Assembly (NCBI GenBank): GCA_902778455.1
Contig: CACYXR010000011.1
Location: forward strand, 1-64,000
Length of the DNA: 64,000 nt
Direction: 5' to 3'
From: an uncultured Selenomonadaceae bacterium
GTDB lineage: Bacteria; Bacillota; Negativicutes; Selenomonadales; Selenomonadaceae
Under the pieces are notes generated by a model that worked only from the letters and a program-made list of their open reading frames with translations, was not told the origin of the DNA and did not search any database. Of this stretch, positions 42,695 to 51,941 are shown piece after piece (within the stretch, counting starts at the first letter, position 1; each line of letters starts with the position of its first letter). The position numbers and the translations under genes are program-made.

Positions 42695-43138
42695 ATGGGA
42701 GAAAACAACGAAATGGAAAAAGCGCAGGATAGTACAGCAGAAAAGATTGAGTTGGACGGAAGACCCCTGCGGATATTGGTGACGGACGACTCGAAGCTGC
42801 TCAGAAAGAAGCTCCGTTTGGAGCTGGAAAAACACGGCTGCGAGGTTTTGGAAGCGGAAAACGGGAAAGAAGCGGTCATGAAGACGTTGCAGGATAAGCC
42901 GGACGGCGTTTTCCTCGATATCGTCATGCCCGAGGTCGGCGGCATTGAAGCCCTTCGTGTGCTTAAGGAGGTGTCCCCCGATCTGCCGGTCATCATGCTT
43001 TCTTCCGCGGGTACGCCGCAAAAACTGATGGAAACGCTGAAGCTCGGCGCGCTTGACTTTATCCAAAAGCCGTATACGGCGGTACAGATAAAAAAAGCGC
43101 TTGACAGCATTCGAAAGAAGGCGGCGAGCAATGAATAG
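42695..43138 (+). CDS. CheY-like single-domain response regulator
   Basis: 147 aa, one receiver domain after a 25-residue polar extension. Phosphoacceptor Asp75 (GVFLDIVMPEVGG), DDS acidic pocket at about 31-33 (LVTDDSKLLRKK), the Ser/Thr switch in IIMLSSAGT and Lys in FIQKPYT are present. It would relay phosphate to the motor or another target. It overlaps the CheX-like gene by 8 bases, so the two form an operon. Confidence 0.9.
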   Translation: MGENNEMEKAQDSTAEKIELDGRPLRILVTDDSKLLRKKLRLELEKHGCEVLEAENGKEAVMKTLQDKPDGVFLDIVMPEVGGIEALRVLKEVSPDLPVIMLSSAGTPQKLMETLKLGALDFIQKPYTAVQIKKALDSIRKKAASNE

Positions 43139-44009
43139 TCTGTATTTTGCGCAGTACCTGATTAATGAGGATGTGCTGGACCCGCAAGAGGCCAAGGATA
43201 TTTTGAAGGCCGCCGAGGAAACGGTTCCCGGTCTCGCGGTCGTCGCGTTGGCCGAGGGAGCGGTTCCCGCGTCCAGGCTGGCGGAACTTGCGCCTTTTGA
43301 GAAGGAGGCGTTCCCGAAGCTGGCGATGGCCGAAGGGGTCCTGTTTGCTTCGCAGCTTGAAAAATTGCAGGCAGTCCATGCGTCGGACGCTCTCCGTCTC
43401 GCGCAGGCGCTCCTTGACAGCGAGAAAATGGATTTCGTGGAGCTGGGGAAGCATATGGCGGCTTGCGGCGCGAAGGAAGGAAGCCCGATCAAGGAAGCTG
43501 TCCGCCGTCTTGCGTCGGACAACGAGGAGCTCGCGGCGGAATTGGAATCCTACGCCGAATTCACAGAGCTTTTCATGCGCTCGTTCGTGCGCTTTATGGA
43601 TACGCCGGCCATTATCAACTACTGCGAGCCGGACTATGAGGGGATGTTCGCGTCCCATATCGTTTCCCAGCGTCTTTCCGGACAGATCAGTTTCGTTTCG
43701 GGCATTTACGCCAGCGACAAGATATTTGTGGAGATAGCGAAACGCTACAGTCGCGAGGAAATCGACGACGCGGACGAGATGGCCGAGGACAGCATCTCGG
43801 AATTCCTGAACGTGGTCAACGGCCTGTTCGTGGTCGACCTCGGAAAGCGGGACCTCGATCTTGACCTTGAGGCGCCGCGCATCGGGCAAAACAAGCATCC
43901 GCAGGGGAGCAAACAGCTCCAGCTCTGCATTGATACCGGCTTTGGTTCTTTCACGCTGGTCATGGCGGCGGATGAGTTCTCATTGACGGAAAAACCGCCG
44001 ACGGATTGA
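43131..44009 (+). CDS. CheX/CheC-like chemotaxis protein
   Basis: 292 aa. Residues 1-140 are helical and unknown. The C-terminal 150 residues resemble the CheX-type phosphatase fold, with the helix ADEMAEDSISEFLNVVNGLFVVDL matching the E-x2-N motif that removes phosphate from CheY. It overlaps the CheY-like gene by 8 bases, which fits a partner that dephosphorylates it. Similarity is by pattern only. Confidence 0.55.
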   Translation: MNSLYFAQYLINEDVLDPQEAKDILKAAEETVPGLAVVALAEGAVPASRLAELAPFEKEAFPKLAMAEGVLFASQLEKLQAVHASDALRLAQALLDSEKMDFVELGKHMAACGAKEGSPIKEAVRRLASDNEELAAELESYAEFTELFMRSFVRFMDTPAIINYCEPDYEGMFASHIVSQRLSGQISFVSGIYASDKIFVEIAKRYSREEIDDADEMAEDSISEFLNVVNGLFVVDLGKRDLDLDLEAPRIGQNKHPQGSKQLQLCIDTGFGSFTLVMAADEFSLTEKPPTD

Positions 44010-44041
44010 CGCCGGCTGACAAAAGATAATGAAAAGAATAG

Positions 44042-44084
44042 GAGGGATGACGCAAGTGTCGTTTGCTTGCAGCATCCCTTTTTT
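44042..44084 (+). terminator. Terminator of the cheY/cheX-like operon
   Basis: AGGGATGACGCAAG / CTTGCAGCATCCCTTTTTT stem (44044-44082). Confidence 0.8.
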
Positions 44085-44179
44085 GTTTGATTGCCGCTGC
44101 TTAAGTTTTGATTGGTTCTTGCTAAACTTGATCTCCCCTTTCAGGGGAGGCTGATTGAGGCGCAGGGGAGGAAAGACGG

Positions 44180-47100
44180 ATGGAACCGGGGGCACACAAG
44201 AGCATAGTGCGGGAGGCCGTTATCGGCAGTGTCATCGTCGCCGCTATTCTTTTGTTCGGTACGATTATCACGGGCAGGAACGCCAGCGAGGACACGGAGG
44301 CCGCTGTTCACGCGGTGAGCCTGATGTACCTTGACGAACTGGCGGAGCGGCGCGAACAGGTCGTTTCCTCCACACTGGCAGGCTACATCAACAATATGGA
44401 CGTCGCTATCGGGCTGCTGGAGCCGGGGGATTTGTCCAGCGTGGCTGCGCTGCGGGCATACCAGGCGCGCATGAAGCAGCTTTACGGGTTGGAGAAGTTC
44501 GCGTTCGTGGACAGCGATGGGCTGATCTATACTTCGCGAGGTACGCGGACGGATATCGACGCTTACCGCTTCGACTACAATAAGCTGACGGGGCCCGAGA
44601 TCTCGCTGAAAAATGTGGAGGGCGGCAAAAAAACCGTTATCGCCGTGCCGGTGGACCGCCTGCCGCTGGAAGGGAAAACGCTGGTCGCCTGCTTCATGGA
44701 AATCGACATGAACCGCATGCTGCGGAATCTTTCCCTGCAGTCGGACAACAACAATACTACCTTCTGCAACATCTATACCCGCAAGGGCGCGGCGCTGACC
44801 AACGTGGTGCTCGGCGGCCTTGCCAGCGAAAGCAATCTTTTGGAGGCGCTGGTCCACGCCGATTTTGAGCGCGGGTCCTCGTTCCAGTCGTTGGCGGCTG
44901 ATTTCGAGGAGGGCAAGGAAGGCGTAAGCTCTTTTACTTACAACAATATACAGGAGACGCTTTGTTATGTGCCGATCAAGGGCACGGACTGGATGCTGAC
45001 CTATCTTGTGCGGGAAAGCGTGATCAATGAGCAGATTAGCTCGATTGCCGACGGGATCGCCCGGCGGAGCCTCGTGCAGTCAACGCTGACGGCGTTTGCG
45101 CTCATTGCCTTGTTTGCCGTCTTGTTCCTGCAAACGAGGAGAGCTGCCCAAGCCACGCTGGAAAAAGAGGTTTCCGAGGCTGAGAACAGGGGCAAGCAGC
45201 AGGAACTGGAAGAGCAGCTCGCGCTGCAGGAGGAGCTTTTGGCGCAGGAGCAGCTGAAGGCGCAGCAGGAAAACATGATCAATTCCCTTTCCGCCGATTA
45301 CCGCAGCGTCTATTATATCAACCTTGACGACGATGAAGGCATTTGCTACCGCAAGGGGGAGATGCCGGGCGCGCCGGACGTGGGCGAGCATTTCCCGTAC
45401 CTCGAAAAATTCCGGCAGTATGCCGAGATGTTTGTGAATCCGGAGTACCGGGAAGAATTTCTGCGGCTGATCGAGCCCGCGGAAATTCGCCGGCGTCTTG
45501 CCGAGACCCCGATCCTGACCTATCGCTTCCTGACGGAATACGAAGAAAAAGAGCACTACGAGAGGCTGCGCTTTTCGAGCGCGAATTCCGAGACGGGCGA
45601 AACTGACCCGAAAATCAAAGCCGTTTGCGTGGGATTCGCGGACATCGATACGGAAATGCGCAGTTCCATGCAGAAGAGCAAGGCGCTGAAAGACGCGCTG
45701 CAGGCGGCGGAGGATGCGAACAAGGCCAAGACGGCGTTCCTTTCCATGATGAGCCATGAGATCAGGACCCCGATCAACGCGGTCATCGGCATGAACGAGA
45801 TGATCCTGCGGGAAAGCAGGGACGAGAACGTGCTGACTTATGCGGAGAACGCGCGCGCCGCTTCCATGAGCCTGCTTTCCATCATCAACGACATCCTCGA
45901 TTTCTCGAAAATCGAGGCGGGCAAGATGGACATTCTCCCCGTGGAATATGAGCTGGCGTCCCTCGTGAACGACCTTGTGAATCTTATACGTCTGCGGGCG
46001 GAGGAGCGCGGCCTCGCGCTTTACGTGCGGGTCAGCCCCGAGACGCCGCACAGTCTCATAGGCGACGAGGTGCGTATCAAGCAGATCATCACGAACATAC
46101 TGACAAACGCGGTGAAATATACGGAGAAGGGATCGGTTTCATTCTCCGTCGGCTTCCACCAAAAATCGCAGGACGAGATCGCGCTGGACGTTTCCGTCAC
46201 CGATACCGGACGCGGCATCAAAGAGGAGGATATGGAGAAGCTCTTTGCCGCCTTTGACCGGCTGGACGCGGAAAAGACGAGAAAGATCGAGGGGACCGGC
46301 CTTGGCCTCAACATTACCCGGCAGCTTTTGCAAATGATGGGGAGCCGCCTCGAGGTGCGGAGCGTTTTCGGGGAAGGCTCGACCTTCTCGTTCTCGCTGG
46401 TGCAGAAGGTGGCGGACTGGAAAGGGATCGGAGACCTCACCGAAGCGTTGAAGCGCGTCGAGAACAAGCACGTCGGACGCCGCGCGGGTTTCACCGCGCC
46501 CGAGGCGCGCATCCTCGTGGTGGACGACGCGCCCATGAATATCGCGGTCGTTTCCGGATTGCTGCGGCGCACGAAAATTTTCGTCGATACGGCTGCGAGC
46601 GGCGAGGAGTGCGTCGAGAAATTCGGCGAGAAACAATACGACCTCGTGCTTCTCGATCATCGGATGCCGGGAATGGACGGCATCGAGACGCTGGAAACAT
46701 TGAGATCCCTCTATCCCGGCAAGTTCAAGAGTACGCCGATCATCTCCCTGACGGCCAACGCGATTTTCGGCGCGAGGGAAGAATATATGGCCGCCGGATT
46801 CGCGGACTATCTCGCCAAGCCGGTCATGTCGAACGAGCTGGAGGCGATGCTTTTGAAGCACCTGCCGCCCGAAAAAATCATCCTGGCCGAAGAGAGCGGG
46901 GCGGAGCCGGAAACGGAGACGGATACGCCGCTGCCGGACTGGCTGGGCGACATTCCGTTGATTTCCACGCGCCGGGGCGTCGAATTCTGCGGCGGCAACC
47001 TGGAATATCTCGAAGCGCTGAAGATTTTCGCTTCCTCGATCGAGGAGCGTGCCGACGAGCTGGAACGCCTTTACAAGGAACACGATTACGCGAATTACAC

Positions 47101-47713
47101 GGTGAAGGTCCATGCCCTTAAGAGCATGGCGAAGTCCATCGGCGCGGTGGAGCTTTCGGAGATGGCGGCGGAGATGGAGGAGGCGGGCAAGAAACGCGAC
47201 CTCGCCGCGCTGACGGCGGGAGCGGACGTATTGCTCATGCTCTATCGGAGTCTTTCGGAGCCGCTGAAGCGGCTGACGGAGCCTGCGCCCGAACCGGAAC
47301 CGCCTGCGTCGGCGGTGAGCACGGACGCGGGGAAGGCGCTTGTAACCCAGCGGCGCCATACGCTGCTGCTGGTGGATGACGACGAGGATTTTCTCGCGCT
47401 TTCCAAGCGCTGGCTTAAGAACGACTACGCGGTTACGGCAGTGAACTCCGGCAAGAAGGCGCTGCAATATCTGAAAGACAACCGTCCCGACCTGGTGCTT
47501 CTCGACTACGAGATGCCGGAAATGAATGGGCCCGCCGTGCTGGAGACCATACGCAAGACGCCGGGGCTGGAGAACCTTCCCGTCGTGTTCCTGACGGGCA
47601 CGGAGGACCGCGAAAACGTAAAACGCGCCGAAGGGCTGCGCCCCGAAGGCTTCCTGACGAAAGCGATGGGGAAGAAAGGCCTGCTCATGGGCATTGAAGC
47701 GTTTTTCGACTGA
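44180..47713 (+). CDS. Hybrid sensor histidine kinase with two receivers and HPt
   Basis: 1,177 aa. Order: membrane helix (13-33), extracytoplasmic sensor of about 260 residues, second helix (about 300-317), coiled coil, a PAS-like region (about 365-500), HisKA with H526 (MMSHEIRTPINAVIGM), HATPase (IKQIITNILTNAVKYTEKG, GTGLGLNITRQLLQMMG), receiver 1 with D826 (LVLLDHRMPGMDG), HPt with H978 (TVKVHALKSMAKSIGA), receiver 2 with D1109 (LVLLDYEMPEMNG). This is a full His-Asp-His-Asp phosphorelay in one chain. It is first of a signalling cluster through 51.9 kb. The stimulus is unknown. Confidence 0.9.
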   Translation: MEPGAHKSIVREAVIGSVIVAAILLFGTIITGRNASEDTEAAVHAVSLMYLDELAERREQVVSSTLAGYINNMDVAIGLLEPGDLSSVAALRAYQARMKQLYGLEKFAFVDSDGLIYTSRGTRTDIDAYRFDYNKLTGPEISLKNVEGGKKTVIAVPVDRLPLEGKTLVACFMEIDMNRMLRNLSLQSDNNNTTFCNIYTRKGAALTNVVLGGLASESNLLEALVHADFERGSSFQSLAADFEEGKEGVSSFTYNNIQETLCYVPIKGTDWMLTYLVRESVINEQISSIADGIARRSLVQSTLTAFALIALFAVLFLQTRRAAQATLEKEVSEAENRGKQQELEEQLALQEELLAQEQLKAQQENMINSLSADYRSVYYINLDDDEGICYRKGEMPGAPDVGEHFPYLEKFRQYAEMFVNPEYREEFLRLIEPAEIRRRLAETPILTYRFLTEYEEKEHYERLRFSSANSETGETDPKIKAVCVGFADIDTEMRSSMQKSKALKDALQAAEDANKAKTAFLSMMSHEIRTPINAVIGMNEMILRESRDENVLTYAENARAASMSLLSIINDILDFSKIEAGKMDILPVEYELASLVNDLVNLIRLRAEERGLALYVRVSPETPHSLIGDEVRIKQIITNILTNAVKYTEKGSVSFSVGFHQKSQDEIALDVSVTDTGRGIKEEDMEKLFAAFDRLDAEKTRKIEGTGLGLNITRQLLQMMGSRLEVRSVFGEGSTFSFSLVQKVADWKGIGDLTEALKRVENKHVGRRAGFTAPEARILVVDDAPMNIAVVSGLLRRTKIFVDTAASGEECVEKFGEKQYDLVLLDHRMPGMDGIETLETLRSLYPGKFKSTPIISLTANAIFGAREEYMAAGFADYLAKPVMSNELEAMLLKHLPPEKIILAEESGAEPETETDTPLPDWLGDIPLISTRRGVEFCGGNLEYLEALKIFASSIEERADELERLYKEHDYANYTVKVHALKSMAKSIGAVELSEMAAEMEEAGKKRDLAALTAGADVLLMLYRSLSEPLKRLTEPAPEPEPPASAVSTDAGKALVTQRRHTLLLVDDDEDFLALSKRWLKNDYAVTAVNSGKKALQYLKDNRPDLVLLDYEMPEMNGPAVLETIRKTPGLENLPVVFLTGTEDRENVKRAEGLRPEGFLTKAMGKKGLLMGIEAFFD

Positions 47714-47812
47714 TGGAGCGATCATATTTCAAGCAAGCCTGTCTTATGATATAATTTTTATGATATAAGGGATACAGGCCCAAATTTAATTTACTAATAT
47801 ATCTTGCCTTCC

Positions 47813-47940
47813 CCTTGAGGGGAAGGTGGCGCGCGAAGCGCGACGGATGAGGTGTTATGGCGTAACGATTCATGTTAACGCAACCATGCAACGCTTCACC
47901 CACCGCCAACGCGGTTCCCATTCCCTTGAGGGAGGGCAAG
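47813..47940. repeat. REP-like palindromic element, copy 2
   Basis: Starts CTTGCCTTCCCCTTGAGGGG then GGCGCGCGAAGCGCGACGGATGAGGTG and ends CTTCACCCACCGCCAACGCGG...CCCTTGAGGGAGGGCAAG. It has the same end sequences and layout as 29969-30079 (GACGGATGAGGT / CACCCACCGC..ACGCGGT). A weak promoter (TTTCAA-N17-TATAAT, 47727-47755) lies just before it. Confidence 0.8.
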
Positions 47941-47963
47941 AAAAAAGGAAGGCGGTCTATACA

Positions 47964-48794
47964 ATGGAAATGAATCCGCAGCCCTGCGTGTTGATTGTTG
48001 ACGATATGCGCGTCAACCGCACAATTCTCTCGTCCCTGCTCGCTTCCAGCGGAATCGCTTCGGACCTTGCGACGAGCGGGCGGGAGTGCCTCGACCTTTG
48101 CAGGGAGAACGATTATGACCTCATCCTGCTCGACCATCGGATGCCGGATATGGACGGCGTCGATACGCTGGTCCTGCTCAAGGATTTGTTCCGGGAGAAA
48201 GGGAAAGAAGTCCCTGTCATCTGTCATACGACGGAGGACGCACGGGACAATATCAATCTCTATAAGGCGGCGGGCTTCGTGGAAGTGCTTATCAAGCCCA
48301 TACAGACGCAGCAGCTTCTCGATATGCTCGCCAGGTATCTGCCGATAGGCAGCGTCCGTACGGCGGAAAAGGCGCAGGAGGATCGTACGAATCTGGACAA
48401 GGAGCTCAATGAGCTTCCGGAGTGGACGAGAACTCTGCCCGGCATAGACCTCGCCGTCGGCGTGGAGAACTGTGAGACGGCGGAGGATTATCTCGACGCG
48501 CTGGCGGTTTTCGCGGCCTCGATCGGAGAGAAATCCGACGAGATCGAGCGTCTGTGGAATGAAGGGGACTATGAGACGTACACGCTGAAGGTCCATTCCC
48601 TGAAAAGCATGGCGCGGCTCATCGGCGCAAACCTGCTCTCCAGCCTTGCCGCCGATTTGGAGTATGCGGGCAAGCACGGGGACACGGAGACGATAAAAGA
48701 AAAGACCCCGATGCTTCTCTCGAAGTACAGGGTCTATGCCAAGTATCTTTCACGCCTTATGGACGACGACGCGGATGGGGAGGATCGGGCATGA
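47964..48794 (+). CDS. Receiver-HPt phosphorelay protein
   Basis: 276 aa. N-terminal receiver with D57 (LILLDHRMPDMDG), Lys in VLIKPIQ, then a linker and a C-terminal HPt domain with H211 (TLKVHSLKSMARLIGA). No kinase or DNA-binding domain, so it is a phosphate intermediary. The HPt and receiver resemble those of the kinase at 44180, which probably feeds it. ATG 47964 follows AAGGAAGG by 11 bases. It overlaps the next gene by 4 bases (ATGA). Confidence 0.85.
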   Translation: MEMNPQPCVLIVDDMRVNRTILSSLLASSGIASDLATSGRECLDLCRENDYDLILLDHRMPDMDGVDTLVLLKDLFREKGKEVPVICHTTEDARDNINLYKAAGFVEVLIKPIQTQQLLDMLARYLPIGSVRTAEKAQEDRTNLDKELNELPEWTRTLPGIDLAVGVENCETAEDYLDALAVFAASIGEKSDEIERLWNEGDYETYTLKVHSLKSMARLIGANLLSSLAADLEYAGKHGDTETIKEKTPMLLSKYRVYAKYLSRLMDDDADGEDRA

Positions 48795-49573
48795 AGGAAA
48801 GGATCATCTATATCAGCCGCGGGAAGCACCTGATCAACAAGGGCGTGGAAAATCGGCTGACGGAGGCCGGGTTTGAGGTGTTGATGCTGGAGGACAATAT
48901 CGACATTGTCAACCGCCATCGCTATGACGCCAACATTTTCCTCTACTATCCGGAATTCGGTGATTCCCAGACGGAGCTTCTGCTCCATTACCTTTCCGAC
49001 CTCTGCGTGGACAACCGCAAATCTCTCTGCCTGCTCGGGGACAGCTCCTTCATTGCCCGCCTGAAGCAGTCCGGCGCCGCCGGGCGCGTGGCCCATGCCT
49101 ATGCCCGTCCTCTCGATATCAACGTGATTGTCGCGGACATGGTCGAGCTGGCCGAGGCGCATAAGGAGCTTCGCCGCAGGAAGTCCATTCTCGTGGTGGA
49201 TGATGATTCCGATTTCCTGACCATCATGGAGCACTGGCTCAAGAACACGTATACGGTGGACGGCGTGCGTTCGGGCGCGAAAGCGCTTTCCTATCTCGAA
49301 CTGAAGCACCCCGATCTCATCCTTCTCGATTACGAGATGCCCCAGCTCGACGGTTACGAGGCTATGGAAAAAATCCGCAGCAATCCGCTCACGGCGCGAA
49401 TTCCCATTATCTTCCTGACAGGCGTCAACGAACGCGAGAGTGTCATGCGGGTCATCAGGCACAAGCCGGACGGCTATCTTTTGAAGAACATGAAGAAAAG
49501 CGAGCTGCTCGATTTGCTTGAACGCTTCTTCACCGAAACGATCCTCAATCAAAAAAGGCAGCAATCCCCATGA
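48791..49573 (+). CDS. Response regulator with degenerate plus intact receivers
   Basis: 260 aa. Residues 1-120 have a receiver-like pattern without the phosphoacceptor (GFEVLMLEDNIDIVNRHRYDANIF). Residues about 130-245 are an intact receiver: VVDDDSDFLTIMEH, D180 (LILLDYEMPQLDG), IPIIFLTG and LLKNMKK. There is no output domain. It is the second gene of the operon with the REC-HPt protein. Its 3' end overlaps that of the FIST protein gene on the other strand by 29 bases. Confidence 0.8.
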   Translation: MKERIIYISRGKHLINKGVENRLTEAGFEVLMLEDNIDIVNRHRYDANIFLYYPEFGDSQTELLLHYLSDLCVDNRKSLCLLGDSSFIARLKQSGAAGRVAHAYARPLDINVIVADMVELAEAHKELRRRKSILVVDDDSDFLTIMEHWLKNTYTVDGVRSGAKALSYLELKHPDLILLDYEMPQLDGYEAMEKIRSNPLTARIPIIFLTGVNERESVMRVIRHKPDGYLLKNMKKSELLDLLERFFTETILNQKRQQSP

Positions 49574-51863
49574 GAAGCACGCTTTTTCCCATCGTCTTCG
49601 TCAGGAAGCCTTCGGGCCGCAGCCCTTCCGCTCTCTTGACATTTTCCCCGTCGTCCGTTCCCGTCAGGAAGACCACGGGCAAGTCCGCGAGCCCCGGCGT
49701 TTCGCGGATGATCTGCAGGACGTCCGCTCCGTTCATTTCGGGCATTTCATAATCCAGCAGCATCAGCTCCGGCCGCTCGGTTTCGAGATATTCGAGGGCT
49801 TTTTTCCCGGAGTTGACGGCAGTCACGGCATACTTTCTTTTCAGCCAGCGGCTGACGAGGGTGAGGAAATCTTCGTCGTCGTCCACGAGAAGGATAGTAT
49901 GCCGTTTTTCTGTTGCCGCGTCGTTTTGATCGGTTGTGTCGGAGCTGTCCGCGAGCCGCGCCAGCGGAGCGGCAAACCCGCGGTAAACGGCGAGAAGCGT
50001 GCCCGTGCCTGTCCGGATGGCTTCAATGTCTCCGGCTTTGCCCGCCGCTTCCATTTCCGCCGCGAGGGCGGAGAGCTTTGTCGCGCCGAGGGCTTTCGCC
50101 ATGCTTTTCAGGGAGTGGACCTTGATCGTATAGTTCTCGTAGTCCGCTTTCAGATACAGGCGCTCGAGTTCGTCTGTCCGCGACGGGATGGACGCGGCAA
50201 AGAACGACAGGGCGTCGAGATATTCCTGCGGCCCGCCGCAGAACAGCAGGCCCATTTCCGTATGGAGCGTCGGCACTTTGCGCAGCCAATCGGGGAGCGG
50301 GGATTCCGTCGTTTCCGCCGTTTCCCTCGGGAACTCCTCATCATATCGCGTTTTCAAATACGGGGCCTGCCGCGTGATATTGGGCCCGGACTCCGTGCTT
50401 TCGTTCTTGCTGAAATCGAGAAGCTTGTTGATGACGCCGAGAAGGCTCAGACTGGCCGTTTGCACGTTCTCTGCGTAAGTCGGCACGTTTCCGCCGGCGT
50501 TTTCCCGCAGGATCATCCCGTTCATGCCGATGACGGCATTGACGGACGTCACCATCTCGTGAGCCATCATGGAGAGAAATTCGGACTTCGCGGCGTTGGC
50601 GGCATTGGCCTCCAACGCCATATCCTCCAAATCCTTCGCCGTCTTTTCAAGGAGCATGGCCAGCCGCCGCTCCAACGGGATTACTCCCTTAGCGGGCGTG
50701 TCAGATGGAATGGTTGTCGGGCTCTCTGCGTCGCCGCGATTTTGCGATCCTTCCCTGAACCCTACGGACACGATGGCGGAATTGACGACGCCTCCGCCTT
50801 TCCTGTCGAGCAGGATTGCCGTGCGTCCCCGAATCCATGAGGCTTGGGGCATGAAGCTTCGGTAGGCGGCGACGTCGGAGACGGCCTGCTCCTTCAGGAC
50901 AAGCAGGCGGTTTTCACAGACGACGAGGAAAAGCGCCTGTGGGGCGAATCTGTACATGGAATCGACATAGAGCCTCGTATTTTCCATGAGCCGCTTCGGG
51001 TTGGCGTAAGAGAGGCGTACTTTGTCGCCTTCCTTGAATTTCGCGATGAAATCCAGGCTGCCGTCTTTCCCGCAGGCTATCGGCGTCCTGACCACTTCGC
51101 GCTCGCTCCGCAGAGTGATGAACGGGAATTCGCGGACGTTTTCCGTGAAGTATTCATCCGGCTCCACGCCGAGGTATTCGCGGTAGAGTTCCGTCGGCGG
51201 CATATGGTCTATGCCTGTCACGCGGTTTCCGCCGTCGGTGCCGGTGACGGTCATCTCCTTGCCGATTGCTTTCCAGCCTATGTCATAATTGTAACGGATG
51301 TTGAGACCGCGTCCGCGGAACACGACCGCCGCGACGCCGCGCTCCGACGTCCTGCCGTTGAAAAAGCTGCCGCAGAGGGCGCCGGATTGCGCGCCGAGAA
51401 TCGGCACGTCGGATGTGCCGCCGTCGACTGCCGTCATGATGAATTGCTCGATTTCGCATTCCGGTCCTGCCGCAAAGACGAGGATACACGCCGCATCCTC
51501 TGTGCCTCGGATGGTTCGGAGGAATTGCCGCCCCGCATCCTCCGCGAGCATCTCTCCGCAGTCGTAGAAAAAGACGTCTGCCTTCGCACGATCCATGAGC
51601 AGGAAGGAATAGCTCTCCTCTGCCGGAATGTCGGCAGCGTCGTCGTCGCTTCGTTCTTCCGTCGTCATGCCGATGATTTTCGCGTCGGGCATGGAATCGG
51701 AAAGGAGCGCGTTTCGCCGTTCGATATCCTCGGCAGCATTCAAGGGGGCGCTGAAGAGGACCAGTTTTTCGCCGGAGGCTTTATATTCGGGCGTCTCTTT
51801 AAGACCCTGCACATATTCCAAAAGCTTGCCCGTGCTGCCGGTTATCAGTGTTTTTTGTATCAT
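49545..51863 (-). CDS. FIST-sensor kinase-like protein lacking an ATPase domain
   Basis: 772 aa. N-terminal FIST_N/FIST_C sensor domains (about 1-350), a coiled segment, a HisKA-like segment with H435 but MMAHEMVTSVNAVIGM in place of the usual HE-x-RTP-x-N. After KLLDFSKNESTESGPNITRQ the sequence jumps over the whole HATPase domain straight to a linker, HPt with H583 (IKVHSLKSMAKALGA) and receiver with D704 (LMLLDYEMPEMNG). A remnant of the lost domain is NITRQ. FIST senses small ligands such as amino acids. ATG 51863 is used because an earlier ATG (51902) lies in a terminator stem. It cannot autophosphorylate alone. Confidence 0.8.
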   Translation of the reverse strand: MIQKTLITGSTGKLLEYVQGLKETPEYKASGEKLVLFSAPLNAAEDIERRNALLSDSMPDAKIIGMTTEERSDDDAADIPAEESYSFLLMDRAKADVFFYDCGEMLAEDAGRQFLRTIRGTEDAACILVFAAGPECEIEQFIMTAVDGGTSDVPILGAQSGALCGSFFNGRTSERGVAAVVFRGRGLNIRYNYDIGWKAIGKEMTVTGTDGGNRVTGIDHMPPTELYREYLGVEPDEYFTENVREFPFITLRSEREVVRTPIACGKDGSLDFIAKFKEGDKVRLSYANPKRLMENTRLYVDSMYRFAPQALFLVVCENRLLVLKEQAVSDVAAYRSFMPQASWIRGRTAILLDRKGGGVVNSAIVSVGFREGSQNRGDAESPTTIPSDTPAKGVIPLERRLAMLLEKTAKDLEDMALEANAANAAKSEFLSMMAHEMVTSVNAVIGMNGMILRENAGGNVPTYAENVQTASLSLLGVINKLLDFSKNESTESGPNITRQAPYLKTRYDEEFPRETAETTESPLPDWLRKVPTLHTEMGLLFCGGPQEYLDALSFFAASIPSRTDELERLYLKADYENYTIKVHSLKSMAKALGATKLSALAAEMEAAGKAGDIEAIRTGTGTLLAVYRGFAAPLARLADSSDTTDQNDAATEKRHTILLVDDDEDFLTLVSRWLKRKYAVTAVNSGKKALEYLETERPELMLLDYEMPEMNGADVLQIIRETPGLADLPVVFLTGTDDGENVKRAEGLRPEGFLTKTMGKSVLLMGIAAFFD

Positions 51864-51887
51864 AAGCTTCGCGACCTCATCATCAGA

Positions 51888-51932
51888 AAAAGGGCTGCCC
51901 ATGAAGCTTTGTCTTCATGCGGCAGCCCTTTT
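51888..51932 (-). terminator. Terminator of the FliD-C-like gene
   Basis: GGGCTGCC-CATGAAG / CTTCATG-CGGCAGCCC hairpin (51892-51928); on the minus strand it is followed by TTTTTC. It separates the FliD-like gene from the FIST gene. Confidence 0.85.
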
Positions 51933-51941
51933 ACAACCTAT

